Below, in pieces: positions 8,569 through 17,138 of a DNA stretch of 64,000 nt (its first letter is position 1; every line of letters begins with the position of its first letter). The stretch covers positions 620,001-684,000 of the forward strand of contig NZ_JACHDN010000001.1 in NCBI RefSeq assembly GCF_014201095.1. The letters run 5' to 3'. A program made the translations under genes and the position numbers. Below the pieces are notes generated by a model that saw nothing but the letters and a program-made list of their open reading frames with translations, was not told the origin of the DNA and searched no databases. The stretch comes from Cellulomonas hominis (GTDB taxonomy: Bacteria; Actinomycetota; Actinomycetes; Actinomycetales; Cellulomonadaceae).

Positions 8569-10104
8569 TCACTCGGTGTGGTGCAGCACCCGGGCGACCT
8601 CGGCGATGCTGCCCGACAGCGACGGGTACACCGTGAACGCGCTCGCCACGTCGTCGACCGTCAGGCCGTGCGCCACGGCCAGCGTGATCGGGAAGATCAG
8701 CTCGGACGCCCGCGGCGCCACCACCACCCCGCCGAGCACCGTGCCCGCCGTGGAGTGCGCGAACAGCTTGACGAAGCCGTCCCGGACGCCGAGCATCTTC
8801 GCCCGCGGGTTCCGGGCCAGCGGCAGCGTGTGGGTGACGAAGTGCGCGTCCCGCTCGACCAGCGCGCGCTCGCTGAGGCCCACGGTGGCGATCTCCGGGG
8901 CGGTGAAGATGTTCGCCGCGACCCCGCGCACCTTCAGCGGCGCGACCGCGTCGCCCAGTGCGTGCGACATCGCGATCCGGCCCTGCATCGCCGCGACGGA
9001 CGCCAGCGGCAGCACCCCGGTGACGTCGCCCGCCGCGTAGACGCCGCGCGCCGAGGTCCGGGACACCTTGTCCACCTCGATGTGCCCCGACGGCGTCGTC
9101 CGCACCCCCGCCTCCGCGAGCCCGAGGTCCGCCGTGCTGGGGATCGACCCGACGGCGAGCAGCACGTGCGAGCCGGTGATCTCCCGGCCGTCCGCCAGGG
9201 TCACCACGACCCCGTCGTCCGTGCGGCGGGCCGCCGTCGCCCGGGCCTGCCCGACCACCTCCATGCCGCGCGCCCGGAACACCTCCTCCAGCATCGTCGC
9301 GGCGTCGGCGTCCTCCCCCGGCAGCACCCGGTCGCGGCTGGACACGAGCACGACCTGCGACCCGAGGGACACGTAGGCCCCCGCGAACTCCGCGCCCGTG
9401 ACGCCCGAGCCGACCACGACGAGCCGCTCCGGGAGCTCCGCCAGGTGGTAGAGCTGCGTCCAGGTGAGGATCCGCTCGCCGTCCGGGCGGGCGTCCGGCA
9501 GCGTGCGGGGCGTCGCGCCGGTGGCCAGCAGCACCACGTCGGCGTCGAGCACCCGCTCGCCGTCGTCCCCGGTGACGACCACGCGCTCCGGCCCGTCGAG
9601 CCGGCCGTGCCCGATGACGACGCGGACGCCCTCCCGCTCGAGGCGGGTGCGGATGTCCTGCGACTGGGCCTGGGCCAGGTCCCGCACACGGGCGTTGACC
9701 GCGGCCATGTCCACGCTGTGCCGCCGGCGCCGGCCCGGGTCCCCGTCGGCGGACGGCGCCGCGTCGTCGGCCGGGGACGCGGGGATGTCCAGGCGGATGC
9801 CGAGGTCCGGGGCGCGCTCGGCGATCGTCATCCACTCCGCCGTCGCGATGAGCGTCTTGGACGGCACCACGTCCGTCAGCACGGCGGAGCCGCCGAGGCC
9901 CGCCCGCTCCACGACGGTGACGTCCGCGCCGAGCCGCCGGGCCACGAGCGCGGCCTCGTACCCGCCGGGGCCGCCGCCGACGACCACGACGCGCGGCGCG
10001 GGGCGGGCGTCGGCGCCCGGGGTCGGCGTCGGCTCCGGCCGGGTCGCGGGGGCCTCGGTCGCGGCGGGGTCGGCGGGCGCGGGCGTGGGGGTCGTCGGCG
10101 TCAC
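8569..10104 (-). CDS. lpdA: LpdA-type NAD(P)H quinone dehydrogenase
   Basis: A 511-residue flavoprotein disulfide reductase-like protein. After a Pro/Thr/Ala-rich leader of about 37 residues comes the FAD motif VVVGGGPGGYEAAL. Where dihydrolipoamide dehydrogenases carry the CxxxxC redox pair, this protein reads GGSAVLTDVVPSK, so both cysteines are absent. That is the known hallmark of the M. tuberculosis LpdA (Rv3303c) group, which reduces quinones rather than lipoamide. An NAD-binding VVVGSGVTGAEFAG motif and a C-terminal dimerisation domain follow. The GTG at 10104 is chosen at the edge of the non-coding spacer. Confidence 0.88.
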   Translation of the reverse strand: MTPTTPTPAPADPAATEAPATRPEPTPTPGADARPAPRVVVVGGGPGGYEAALVARRLGADVTVVERAGLGGSAVLTDVVPSKTLIATAEWMTIAERAPDLGIRLDIPASPADDAAPSADGDPGRRRRHSVDMAAVNARVRDLAQAQSQDIRTRLEREGVRVVIGHGRLDGPERVVVTGDDGERVLDADVVLLATGATPRTLPDARPDGERILTWTQLYHLAELPERLVVVGSGVTGAEFAGAYVSLGSQVVLVSSRDRVLPGEDADAATMLEEVFRARGMEVVGQARATAARRTDDGVVVTLADGREITGSHVLLAVGSIPSTADLGLAEAGVRTTPSGHIEVDKVSRTSARGVYAAGDVTGVLPLASVAAMQGRIAMSHALGDAVAPLKVRGVAANIFTAPEIATVGLSERALVERDAHFVTHTLPLARNPRAKMLGVRDGFVKLFAHSTAGTVLGGVVVAPRASELIFPITLAVAHGLTVDDVASAFTVYPSLSGSIAEVARVLHHTE

Positions 10105-10203
10105 GCCGCCATCTTCACCCCTGCGGGCCCGCGGCGCGCGCGCCGCACCGTGCGGGACCCGGGAGCGGTCGGTGCCCGCGGGAGTGCGCGACCGCCGACG
10201 TGA

Positions 10204-10243
10204 GTGCGTCCGCGCGAGCACACCCTCGCCCGCGCGGACGCAC
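10204..10243. repeat. 13-bp inverted repeat
   Basis: GTGCGTCCGCGCG (10204-10216) pairs perfectly with CGCGCGGACGCAC (10231-10243) around a 14-nt loop. No gene ends here, since the flanking genes diverge, so it is not an obvious terminator. It may be another dispersed palindrome. Confidence 0.6.
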
Positions 10244-10331
10244 CCTCGCCCCGAGCACCCCGCCCGTGACCAGCAGGCGGACGGGCCGTCTCGGCGCGGA
10301 GCGCGGCACGCCGCGGGACCGTACCCGCCGG

Positions 10332-10337
10332 TAGGCT
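10332..10337 (+). promoter_or_regulatory. -10 hexamer TAGGCT for punA
   Basis: TAGGCT lies 73 nt before the punA ATG, predicting a leader of about 65 nt that carries the AGGAGG ribosome binding site. A GTG 6 nt after the hexamer opens another frame, but nothing supports its use. Confidence 0.45.
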
Positions 10338-10410
10338 CGGCGGGTGCGTCCGGCCGTGCCCGGGGGCGCCAGACCACCCGCCGCAGCCGCCCCGCAGGAG
10401 GAGCACCCGC

Positions 10411-11241
10411 ATGGCCGACGACGCCCGCCTCGACGACCCCACCACCGACCCGCTGGCCGTCGCCGCCGACGCCGCCGCGTTCCTCGCGCAGGCGACCGGG
10501 GTGGAGAAGCACGACGTCGCGCTGGTCCTCGGCTCCGGCTGGGGCGGCGCCGCCGACCTGCTGGGCGAGACCGTCGCGGAGATCCCCGCGCCCGAGGTCC
10601 CCGGCTTCGCGGCCCCGGCGGTGGTCGGCCACGTCGGCACCATCCGCTCCATCCGGATCGCGGCGACCGGCAAGCACGCGCTCGTCCTCGGCTCGCGCAC
10701 CCACCTGTACGAGGGCAAGGGGGTGCGCCGCGTCGTGCACGGCGTCCGGACCGCCGCCGCCGCGGGGTGCTCGACGATCGTGCTGACCAACGGCTGCGGC
10801 GGCCTGGACCCGTCCTGGGGCCCCGGCACCCCGGTCCTCATCAAGGACCACATCAACCTCACGACGGTGTCTCCGCTCGAGGGCGCGACGTTCGTCGACC
10901 TGACCGACCTGTACGCCTCCCGGCTGCGCGACGTCGCGCACCAGGTGGACCCGAGCCTGGACGAGGGCGTGTACGTGCAGTTCCGCGGGCCGCACTACGA
11001 GACCCCGGCCGAGGTCGCGATGGCTGGCGTCATCGGCGGCAGCCTGGTCGGCATGTCCACGACCATCGAGGCCATCGCCGCCCGGCACGTCGGCATGGAG
11101 GTGCTCGGCATCTCGCTGGTGACCAACCTCGCGGCGGGCGTCGGCGACGAGCCGCTGTCGCACGAGGAGGTCCTCGAGGCCGGCCGCGCGGCCGGCCCGC
11201 GGATCAGCCGCCTGCTGGCGGACATCGTCGGCCGCATCTGA
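10411..11241 (+). CDS. punA: Purine nucleoside phosphorylase (trimeric PunA type)
   Basis: A 276-residue member of the low-mass trimeric PNP family. It carries GSGWGG near the N-terminus, RTHLYEG, TNGCGGL, FRGPHYETPAEV and GMSTTIEAIAARH, all conserved phosphate, nucleoside and base-binding elements. It cleaves inosine, guanosine and their deoxy forms with phosphate to give the base and (deoxy)ribose 1-phosphate. It has a strong AGGAGG site. A phosphosugar mutase gene follows 41 nt later, a logical partner for moving the phosphate from C1 to C5. Confidence 0.93.
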   Translation: MADDARLDDPTTDPLAVAADAAAFLAQATGVEKHDVALVLGSGWGGAADLLGETVAEIPAPEVPGFAAPAVVGHVGTIRSIRIAATGKHALVLGSRTHLYEGKGVRRVVHGVRTAAAAGCSTIVLTNGCGGLDPSWGPGTPVLIKDHINLTTVSPLEGATFVDLTDLYASRLRDVAHQVDPSLDEGVYVQFRGPHYETPAEVAMAGVIGGSLVGMSTTIEAIAARHVGMEVLGISLVTNLAAGVGDEPLSHEEVLEAGRAAGPRISRLLADIVGRI

Positions 11242-11282
11242 CGCGCGCCGAGCACGAGAACAGGACGAGGGAGCAGACCCGG

Positions 11283-13160
11283 ATGAGCGAGCAGCAGGCC
11301 GCCGAGACCCGGACCGGCGGCAGGCCGGCGCTGGCCGAGCAGGTGCGCACGTGGATCGCGGACGACCCGGACCCGACGACGGCCGCCGAGCTGTCGGCGC
11401 TGCTGGAGCGCGCCGAGGCCGACCTGCCCGACGCCGGCGACACCGTCACCCCCGAGCAGCGGCAGGCCGTCCTCGACGTGCAGGAGGCGCGCGACGACCT
11501 CGCCGACCGGTTCCAGGGGCTGCTGCAGTTCGGCACCGCCGGGCTGCGCGGCGCGATCGGCGGCGGCCCGCACCGGATGAACCGCGCGGTCGTCATCCGG
11601 GCCGCGTCGGGGCTCGGCGCGTACCTGCTCGGCGAGCTCGAGGGCGTCGACCCGGCCCCGCACGTCGTCGTGGGCCACGACGCCCGGCACGGCTCCGCGG
11701 ACTTCGCCCGGGACACCGCCGCGGTGCTGACGGCCGTCGGCATCCGGGTCACGATGCTCCCGCCGCAGCTGCCCACCCCGGTGCTCGCCTTCGCGGTGCG
11801 GCACCTCGACGCCGACGCGGGCGTCATGGTCACGGCCAGCCACAACCCGCCGCAGGACAACGGCTACAAGGTGTACCTCGGCGGCCGGGTGGTCACCGAC
11901 TCCGGCCAGGGCGCGCAGATCGTCCCGCCGATGGACGGGCACATCGCCGCCGAGATCGGCCACGTGCCCTCGGTCGCCGCCGTGCCGCGCGCCGCGGACG
12001 GCTGGGCCACGGCGGGCCCGGAGGTCGAGGACGCCTACGTCGCGCGGGTGCTGGGCCTCGCGGACGACTCCGCGGAGGCGCTCGCGGCCGCCGCGAACCT
12101 GCGCATCGTGCTCACCCCGATGCACGGCGTCGGCGGCGCGACCGCCCGCCGGGTGCTGGCCGCGGCCGGGTTCACCGACGTGCACGTCGTCGCCGAGCAG
12201 GCGGAGCCGGACCCCGACTTCCCGACGGTCGCGTTCCCGAACCCCGAGGAGCCCGGCGCGATCGACCTGGCCGTCGCGCTCGCCGCGCAGGTCGGGGCCG
12301 ACCTCGTCATCGCGCTCGACCCGGACGCCGACCGCTGCGGCGCCGCCGTCGTGGACCCCCGCGCCCGCACGCACGGCGGCCCCGGCGCCGCCGCGTCGGA
12401 CGGCTGGCGGATGCTGCACGGCGACGAGACCGGCGCCCTGCTCGGCAGCGTCGCCGCGGAGCGGTTCGGCACGCCCGGGACCGCCCCCGCGGACGACTCC
12501 CCCGTGCTCGCGAACTCCATCGTGTCGTCCCGGCTGCTCAGCCGGATCGCCGCGCACGCCGGCCTGCGGCACGCGCAGACGCTCACCGGGTTCAAGTGGA
12601 TCTCCCGGGTCGACGGCCTCGTGTTCGGCTACGAGGAGGCCCTCGGCTACTGCGTCGACCCCGCGCACGTCCGCGACAAGGACGGCATCTCGGCGGCGCT
12701 GACCCTCGCGGGCCTGGCCGCCCGGCTCAAGGTCGCCGGCCGCACCCCGGTCGACGTGCTCGACGACCTGGCCCGCCGGCACGGCCTGCACCTCACGGAC
12801 CAGCTCTCGGCGCGGTTCACCGACCTGTCGCAGATCCCGGAGACGATGCAGCGCCTGCGGGAGCACCCGCCGGTGCTGCTCGCCGGGTCGCCCGTCATGT
12901 CGGTCGTCGACCTGGCCGCCGGCTCCGACGCCGACCGCGGCGGCCTCCCGCCGACCGACGGCATCCGGCTGCTGTCCCAGGACGACACCCGGGTCATCGT
13001 GCGGCCGTCCGGCACCGAGCCGAAGGTGAAGTGCTACCTCGAGGTCGTCGTGCCGGTCGAGGAGCACGCGTCCGCGGAGACCGTGGGCGCCGCGCGGGCT
13101 GCCGCCCGGGACCGGCTGGACCGGGTGCGCGCGGACGTCGCGGCGGCGCTCGGGATCTAA
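11283..13160 (+). CDS. Phospho-sugar mutase (phosphomannomutase/phosphopentomutase-like)
   Basis: A 625-residue alpha-D-phosphohexomutase family enzyme. The phosphoserine loop is TASHNPP with S186 as the catalytic residue, DPDADRCG is the metal loop, GYEEALGY the sugar-binding loop, and RPSGTEPKVK near the C-terminus binds the substrate phosphate. Length and motifs match the long actinobacterial and Bacillus PgcA-like subgroup, which has phosphoglucomutase or phosphopentomutase activity. Placement directly after punA favours isomerising ribose or deoxyribose 1-phosphate to the 5-phosphate. That assignment is inference, and a role in hexose phosphate metabolism is possible. Confidence 0.88.
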   Translation: MSEQQAAETRTGGRPALAEQVRTWIADDPDPTTAAELSALLERAEADLPDAGDTVTPEQRQAVLDVQEARDDLADRFQGLLQFGTAGLRGAIGGGPHRMNRAVVIRAASGLGAYLLGELEGVDPAPHVVVGHDARHGSADFARDTAAVLTAVGIRVTMLPPQLPTPVLAFAVRHLDADAGVMVTASHNPPQDNGYKVYLGGRVVTDSGQGAQIVPPMDGHIAAEIGHVPSVAAVPRAADGWATAGPEVEDAYVARVLGLADDSAEALAAAANLRIVLTPMHGVGGATARRVLAAAGFTDVHVVAEQAEPDPDFPTVAFPNPEEPGAIDLAVALAAQVGADLVIALDPDADRCGAAVVDPRARTHGGPGAAASDGWRMLHGDETGALLGSVAAERFGTPGTAPADDSPVLANSIVSSRLLSRIAAHAGLRHAQTLTGFKWISRVDGLVFGYEEALGYCVDPAHVRDKDGISAALTLAGLAARLKVAGRTPVDVLDDLARRHGLHLTDQLSARFTDLSQIPETMQRLREHPPVLLAGSPVMSVVDLAAGSDADRGGLPPTDGIRLLSQDDTRVIVRPSGTEPKVKCYLEVVVPVEEHASAETVGAARAAARDRLDRVRADVAAALGI

Positions 13161-13186
13161 GGCCTCGGCGGCTCGTACTGGCGCAC

Positions 13187-13204
13187 TACGGCAGATCTGC
13201 CGTA
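13187..13204. promoter_or_regulatory. Perfect 18-bp palindrome, likely toxin-antitoxin operator
   Basis: TACGGCAGATCTGCCGTA is a perfect palindrome 45 nt upstream of the antitoxin ATG. It overlaps the likely -10 hexamer TAAGAT (13203-13208). Phd/YefM antitoxins repress their own operons through such palindromes, so this is the expected autoregulatory site. Confidence 0.65.
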
Positions 13205-13249
13205 AGATTCTCCGCATCAGCCGCCTGACCGAAACCCGAGGTCGAGCCC

Positions 13250-13543
13250 ATGCGCACCGACACGCGCGACATCGTCAGCGTCTCCGACGCCGCCAAGAAC
13301 TTCAGCCGCTACACCTCGGAGGTGTCCGAGGGCCGCAGCATCGTCATCGTGCGGAACAACGAGCCGACCGCCGCGCTCGTCCCGCTCGACCGCATGGACC
13401 GCATCGACCGGATCGACGAGCTGGAGGAGGACCTGCTGCTCTGGGGCCTGGCCCTCGCGCGCACCGTCACCGACTCCGGTGAGCGGCACGAGCTCGCCGA
13501 CGTCGCCGCCGAGTTCGGCGTGGACCTCGACGAGGACGAGTAG
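13250..13543 (+). CDS. Phd/YefM family antitoxin
   Basis: A 97-residue protein. Its N-terminal half has the Phd/YefM pattern: VSVSDAAKNFSRYTSEVSEG, then IVIVRNNEPTAALVPLDRMD. The C-terminal half is acidic and presumably wraps the toxin. It should bind the 18-bp palindrome upstream and neutralise the RelE/ParE-type toxin encoded 11 nt downstream. The repeated DRMDRIDRIDEL segment (about residues 47-58) is a short local repeat. Confidence 0.85.
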   Translation: MRTDTRDIVSVSDAAKNFSRYTSEVSEGRSIVIVRNNEPTAALVPLDRMDRIDRIDELEEDLLLWGLALARTVTDSGERHELADVAAEFGVDLDEDE

Positions 13544-13554
13544 GAGTCCGCGCG

Positions 13555-13926
13555 GTGGCCCGGGTCGTCCTCACCGACGAGGCGAAGGAGGACCTCCGCG
13601 ACCTCGACGGTTCGGCCCGTCGCCTGGTGCTGCGTGCTCTGCGCAAGCTGGAGGACTCCCCGGAGTCGCGTGGGGCCCCGCTCGGGAGCCGGCGGACCGG
13701 CAACCTCACGGGGTTCCGCAAGCTCGTCGTGGGCGACCGGCAGTACCGCGTCGTCTACCGCGTCGAGGAGGACGGCACCGTCTGCGTCATCTGGGTCATC
13801 GGCTCGCGGGTGGACGAGGAGTGCTACCGGCTCGCCATGGCCCGGCTCCAGACCCACGCCACCAGCGACCTCGCGCGCGAGATGACGTCGGCGCTCAGCG
13901 CCCTCTGGGAGGGCGGACGCCGCTGA
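13555..13926 (+). CDS. RelE/ParE superfamily toxin
   Basis: A 123-residue protein with the RelE/ParE fold pattern. It starts VVLTDEAKEDLRDLDGSARR, then has a basic central part with LTGFRKLVVGDRQYRVVYRV and IWVIGSRVDEECYRLA. RelE-type members cleave mRNA on the ribosome, while ParE-type members poison gyrase; which applies cannot be decided by eye. It is about 25 residues longer than typical, owing to a C-terminal helix. The GTG start follows the antitoxin stop by 11 nt, so the pair is an operon. Confidence 0.85.
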   Translation: MARVVLTDEAKEDLRDLDGSARRLVLRALRKLEDSPESRGAPLGSRRTGNLTGFRKLVVGDRQYRVVYRVEEDGTVCVIWVIGSRVDEECYRLAMARLQTHATSDLAREMTSALSALWEGGRR

Positions 13927-13939
13927 CCGCCGCAGACCC

Positions 13940-13971
13940 GGCCCGGCCCCCGCCGCTGCGGGTGCCGGGCC
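13940..13971. terminator. Hairpin between converging toxin and deoC genes
   Basis: GGCCCGGC (13940-13947) pairs with GCCGGGCC (13964-13971), with further C/G pairs inside. It sits 13 nt past the toxin stop and 25 nt past the deoC stop, so it can serve both strands. Confidence 0.65.
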
Positions 13972-13996
13972 GTCGCGCATGCTCCGGAGGCGGGTC

Positions 13997-14671
13997 TCAG
14001 TACCCGCCGTCCGCCTCGAACCCGCCGAGCACGGCCGCGGTCCCGGACAGCCCGAGCCGGGTCGCGCCGGCCTCGATCATCGCGAGCGCGTCGGCCGTCG
14101 TCCGGATGCCGCCCGACGCCTTGACGCCGAGGCGTCCGCCGACGGTCGCGGCCATGACCTCCACGGCGTGCACGGACGCGCCGCCCGCCGGGTGGAAGCC
14201 GGTGGAGGTCTTGACGAAGTCGGCGCCCGCGGCCTCGGCGGCGCGGCACACCTCGACGATCTCGTGGTCGCTCAGCGCGGCGGACTCGATGATGACCTTG
14301 AGCACGGTCGGCGCGGGCGCGGCGACGCGCACGGCGGCGATGTCGGCCTGCACGTCGGCGAACCGGCCCTCCTTGGCGGCGCCGACGTCGATGACCATGT
14401 CGACCTCGTCCGCGCCGTCCGCGACGGACCGGGCGGCCTCGGCGGCCTTGACGTCGCTGTGGTGCTTGCCGGACGGGAAGCCGCACACCGTGGCGACCTT
14501 GAGGCCGCGGGCGTCCAGCGGCAGGAACGACGGCGAGACGCACACGGAGTAGACGCCCAGCTCGGCGCCCTCCGCGATCAGCGCCTCGACGTCGGCCCGG
14601 GTGGCCTCCGGCTTCAGCAGCGTGTGGTCGACGAACTTCGCCAGTCCTGCGGCGTCCAACGAGGCGCTCAT
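13997..14671 (-). CDS. deoC: Deoxyribose-phosphate aldolase
   Basis: A 224-residue class I aldolase that cleaves 2-deoxyribose 5-phosphate into acetaldehyde and glyceraldehyde 3-phosphate. The Schiff-base lysine is K154 in DFVKTSTGF, and the assisting lysine is K184 in GVKASGGIR. The N-terminal [10 protein letters not shown] and DMVIDVGA are also conserved. The start ATG overlaps the adenosine deaminase stop (ATGA), so it is translationally coupled to add. It completes the deoxynucleoside degradation route encoded around it. Confidence 0.94.
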   Translation of the reverse strand: MSASLDAAGLAKFVDHTLLKPEATRADVEALIAEGAELGVYSVCVSPSFLPLDARGLKVATVCGFPSGKHHSDVKAAEAARSVADGADEVDMVIDVGAAKEGRFADVQADIAAVRVAAPAPTVLKVIIESAALSDHEIVEVCRAAEAAGADFVKTSTGFHPAGGASVHAVEVMAATVGGRLGVKASGGIRTTADALAMIEAGATRLGLSGTAAVLGGFEADGGY

Positions 14672-15759
14672 GCGCGGTGCCTTCCTGGTGCGGTGGGTGC
14701 GTGGCCGGGCAGGATCACCCGGTCGATGAGGTCGGTGCGCTCGTCCTCGTGCAGGAACGCGTGGCGCGCGGCGGTCACGGTGACCGTCCGCAGGTCGTCG
14801 GGCGTCCAGCCGGCCTCGGTGACGAGCAGGTGCAGCTCCCGGCTCAGGCCGGTGCGGGACTGCAGGCGGTTGTCGGTGTTGACGGTCACCGCGAAGCCGA
14901 GCCGCAGCAGCGCGGTGACGGGGTGCGCGGCGATCGACGGGGCGCCGCCGGTCTGCACGTTGGACGTCGGGCAGACCTCGAGCGCGATCCGCCGGTCCCG
15001 GACCCAGTGCGCGAGCCGGCCGAGCCGGTGCGTCCCGTCCGGGGAGGTCGTGACGTCGTCCATGACGCGGATGCCGTGGCCCAGGCGCAGGGCCCCGACG
15101 TCGACGGCGTCGTCCAGCGAGTCGCGGCCCGCGGCCTCGCCGGCGTGCACGGTCACCGGGAACCGGGCCTTGCGCAGCTGCGCGAACGCCGCGGCCATCG
15201 CCGTGGCGGGGAACCCGGACTCCGGGCCGGCGACGTCGAAGCCGACCACCCCCCGGTCCCGGTTGGCCAGCGCCAGGGCGGCGACCTCGTCGGCGCGGTC
15301 CGAGTCCCGCATGGCGCACAGGAGCAGCGCGGTCCGGATCGTCCGGCCGCCCGCGGCGGCCTCCGCCTCGCCCTCGGCCAGCCCCTCCCGGACGGCGTCC
15401 ACGGCCTGCTGGAGCGACAGCCCGCGCGCCTGGTGCAGCTCGGGCGCGAACCGCTCCTCGGCGTAGACGACGCCGTCCGCGGCGAGGTCGAGCACGGCCT
15501 CGCGGGCCACCCGGCGCAGCGCGTCGGCGGTCTGCATGACCCCGGCGGTGTGCACGAACGTCTCCAGGTACGCCTCGAGGCTGCCGGAGTCGGCGCGCTC
15601 GGCGAACCAGGCGGCCAGCGCCTCGGGGTCGGTCGTCGGGAGCTCGTGGCCGGCCTCGGCGGCGAGGTCCACGACGGTCGCCGGGCGCACGCCGCCGTCG
15701 AGGTGGTCGTGCAGGAGGACCTTCGGCAGCGCGACGATCTGCTCGAAGGTCACGGTCAT
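14668..15759 (-). CDS. add: Adenosine deaminase
   Basis: A 363-residue zinc hydrolase converting (deoxy)adenosine to (deoxy)inosine, which punA can then split. The motifs are all present: HDHLDGG (H17 and H19 are zinc ligands), VHAGEA with the catalytic glutamate, LGHGIR, and NTDNR with the zinc-ligand aspartate. It is the first gene of an add-deoC pair. The ATG follows a TACGGT hexamer by 6 nt, suggesting a leaderless message. Confidence 0.94.
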   Translation of the reverse strand: MTVTFEQIVALPKVLLHDHLDGGVRPATVVDLAAEAGHELPTTDPEALAAWFAERADSGSLEAYLETFVHTAGVMQTADALRRVAREAVLDLAADGVVYAEERFAPELHQARGLSLQQAVDAVREGLAEGEAEAAAGGRTIRTALLLCAMRDSDRADEVAALALANRDRGVVGFDVAGPESGFPATAMAAAFAQLRKARFPVTVHAGEAAGRDSLDDAVDVGALRLGHGIRVMDDVTTSPDGTHRLGRLAHWVRDRRIALEVCPTSNVQTGGAPSIAAHPVTALLRLGFAVTVNTDNRLQSRTGLSRELHLLVTEAGWTPDDLRTVTVTAARHAFLHEDERTDLIDRVILPGHAPTAPGRHRA

Positions 15760-15765
15760 GCGCCC

Positions 15766-15771
15766 ACCGTA
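15766..15771 (-). promoter_or_regulatory. -10 hexamer TACGGT for add-deoC
   Basis: On the minus strand TACGGT ends 6 nt before the add ATG, matching the leaderless spacing seen repeatedly in this window. Confidence 0.4.
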
Positions 15772-15832
15772 CTGGGCCGTAGCCCCGGCCGTCGCATCCC
15801 GCGGCGGGGGCGGCTGCGGGCCGGGTGCCGGG

Positions 15833-16057
15833 TCAGGCGGGGTACTCCTCGGTCTCGTCCTCGGGCACCGGCGTGGCCTGCTCGGCGACGTCCCCCGGGT
15901 CGGCCTCCCCCGCGAGGTCCGGCCGCGGTTCGTCCGGGGTGTACGCGCCGTCGCGCGCGTCCCGGTCGTCGTCGGGCTCGACCTCGGGCAGGTCGGTCAG
16001 CGCGGGCTCGACCAGCCCGGCGTCCCGCCAGGTCCGGTCTCCGGGCACGGTGCTCAT
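15833..16057 (-). CDS. Small acidic hypothetical protein
   Basis: A 74-residue, strongly acidic protein (many Asp/Glu/Pro, few hydrophobics), probably disordered. I do not recognise a family. A good ribosome binding site (AGGAGG, 5 nt before the ATG) supports it as a real gene. It lies between add and the papain-like gene, all on the minus strand. Confidence 0.6.
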   Translation of the reverse strand: MSTVPGDRTWRDAGLVEPALTDLPEVEPDDDRDARDGAYTPDEPRPDLAGEADPGDVAEQATPVPEDETEEYPA

Positions 16058-16133
16058 GGCGCCTCCTGACGTCAGCTGCGGTACCCCTCCATCGTGGCCC
16101 CGCCGCGCGCGACCCGCCAGGGCACCCGGGCCG

Positions 16134-17087
16134 TCAGCGCCGCGGGACGGGCAGGAGCGCCCAGGTCAGGTGCGTCCAGTGCCCCAGCGCGGCCACGGGG
16201 CCGTCCGGGTGCCGCAGCGTCTCCCGCGAGACGCCGAGCACCGCGCCCGCGCCCGGCTCGTACACCCGGTACCCGCCGTCCGACCGGCCGACCGCGAGCA
16301 CGACGTGCCGGGGCACCGCCGCGGCGAGCCCGCCGCCGGTGTCGCCGCCGGAGTACAGCGGCACGGGGACGCCGCGGTCCAGGGCGTCGTCCACGCGCGC
16401 CAGCAGGTCGTCCACCTCTGCGGTGCGGGTGTCGTCCACCAGCACCGACCGGTACGCGACGCCGGGGAACCGCGCGAGCCGCGCCGCGCCCCACGGCGGC
16501 GTGCCGAGCGCCCGCGGCCACGGCAGCAGCCCGGCGAGGGCCCGGGCGGTGCTGCGCCGGTGCAGGGCGGCCTGCAGCAGACCCCAGCGGGCGGCCGCCG
16601 CCTCGTCCGCCGTCGCGGCGGCGTGCGCGGCCCGGCCGTCCGGGGTGCGGAACCACCCGGGGGCGTCCGGGTCCTCGGGGTGCCACGGGTCGGGCAGGTC
16701 CAGGCCGTCGAGCTCCGGCGGGCGGCTGCCGTCGGCCAGGTCCCCGGTGACCAGCCAGTACGCGAGGCGCGGGTCCCCCGCCGCGGCGAGCAGGCCCAGG
16801 ACGGCCGCGCCGCAGGTCGTGCCGTCCACCTGCCGGGCGGCGGCGGTGCCCCACCGGACCGGATGACCGGCGGGGACGTCCAGGGGCCGCACGACCTGCC
16901 GGCGGCGGCGGGGGTCGAGGCCGTCGAGCAGGGCCTCGGGCAGCGCCGCCGCGGGGCGGGCCGCCACGGACCGCGGACCCGTCCCGGCCGGGGCCGGGGC
17001 CGGTGCCGGGGTCGGGGTCGGGGCCGGGGGCACGGACCGCCCCAGCACGCTCCGCAGCACGGTCGTCAGCTGCCGTCCGCTCGCCAT
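16134..17087 (-). CDS. Papain/C39-like cysteine peptidase fold protein, function unknown
   Basis: A 317-residue protein. After a Pro/Ala-rich region (about residues 20-36), residues 78-97 read QVDGTTCGAAVLGLL. This Gln followed by a Cys-Gly at a helix start resembles the active-site entry of papain/C39-like peptidases. A later PRHVVLAVG supplies a histidine, and YRVYEPGAG follows where the third catalytic residue is usually found. There is no signal peptide or membrane helix. The ATG is chosen because GGAGGGAAGGG precedes it by 8 nt; the frame stays open far upstream but that part is antisense to deoA. Catalysis is inferred from the pattern only, and the family is not recognised. Confidence 0.6.
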   Translation of the reverse strand: MASGRQLTTVLRSVLGRSVPPAPTPTPAPAPAPAGTGPRSVAARPAAALPEALLDGLDPRRRRQVVRPLDVPAGHPVRWGTAAARQVDGTTCGAAVLGLLAAAGDPRLAYWLVTGDLADGSRPPELDGLDLPDPWHPEDPDAPGWFRTPDGRAAHAAATADEAAAARWGLLQAALHRRSTARALAGLLPWPRALGTPPWGAARLARFPGVAYRSVLVDDTRTAEVDDLLARVDDALDRGVPVPLYSGGDTGGGLAAAVPRHVVLAVGRSDGGYRVYEPGAGAVLGVSRETLRHPDGPVAALGHWTHLTWALLPVPRR

Positions 17088-17138
17088 GCCACCCGCCCTT
17101 CCCTCCGTGGATGCCGCCTCGCCCCGGTCGTCCCCGGG

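Larger units (their letters stand above)
10105..10410. other. Divergent spacer between lpdA and punA
   Basis: A 306-nt non-coding spacer. It holds the long hairpin at 10204-10243, a TAGGCT -10 hexamer at 10332-10337 pointing toward punA, and a strong GCAGGAGGAG ribosome binding site 9 nt before the punA ATG. Confidence 0.6.

Noticed and set aside
8569-10104. Annotation as ordinary dihydrolipoamide dehydrogenase
   Set aside because: The redox-active CxxxxC is missing, so lipoamide chemistry is excluded.
10344-10410. GTG 6 nt after a TAGGCT hexamer, opening a frame ahead of punA
   Set aside because: The frame is Pro/Arg-rich composition noise and runs through punA in the wrong frame. The AGGAGG-preceded ATG at 10411 is the real start.
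13250-13926. Toxin-antitoxin pair taken as part of a prophage or integrative element
   Set aside because: No integrase, phage structural gene, attachment repeat or tRNA is seen around it.
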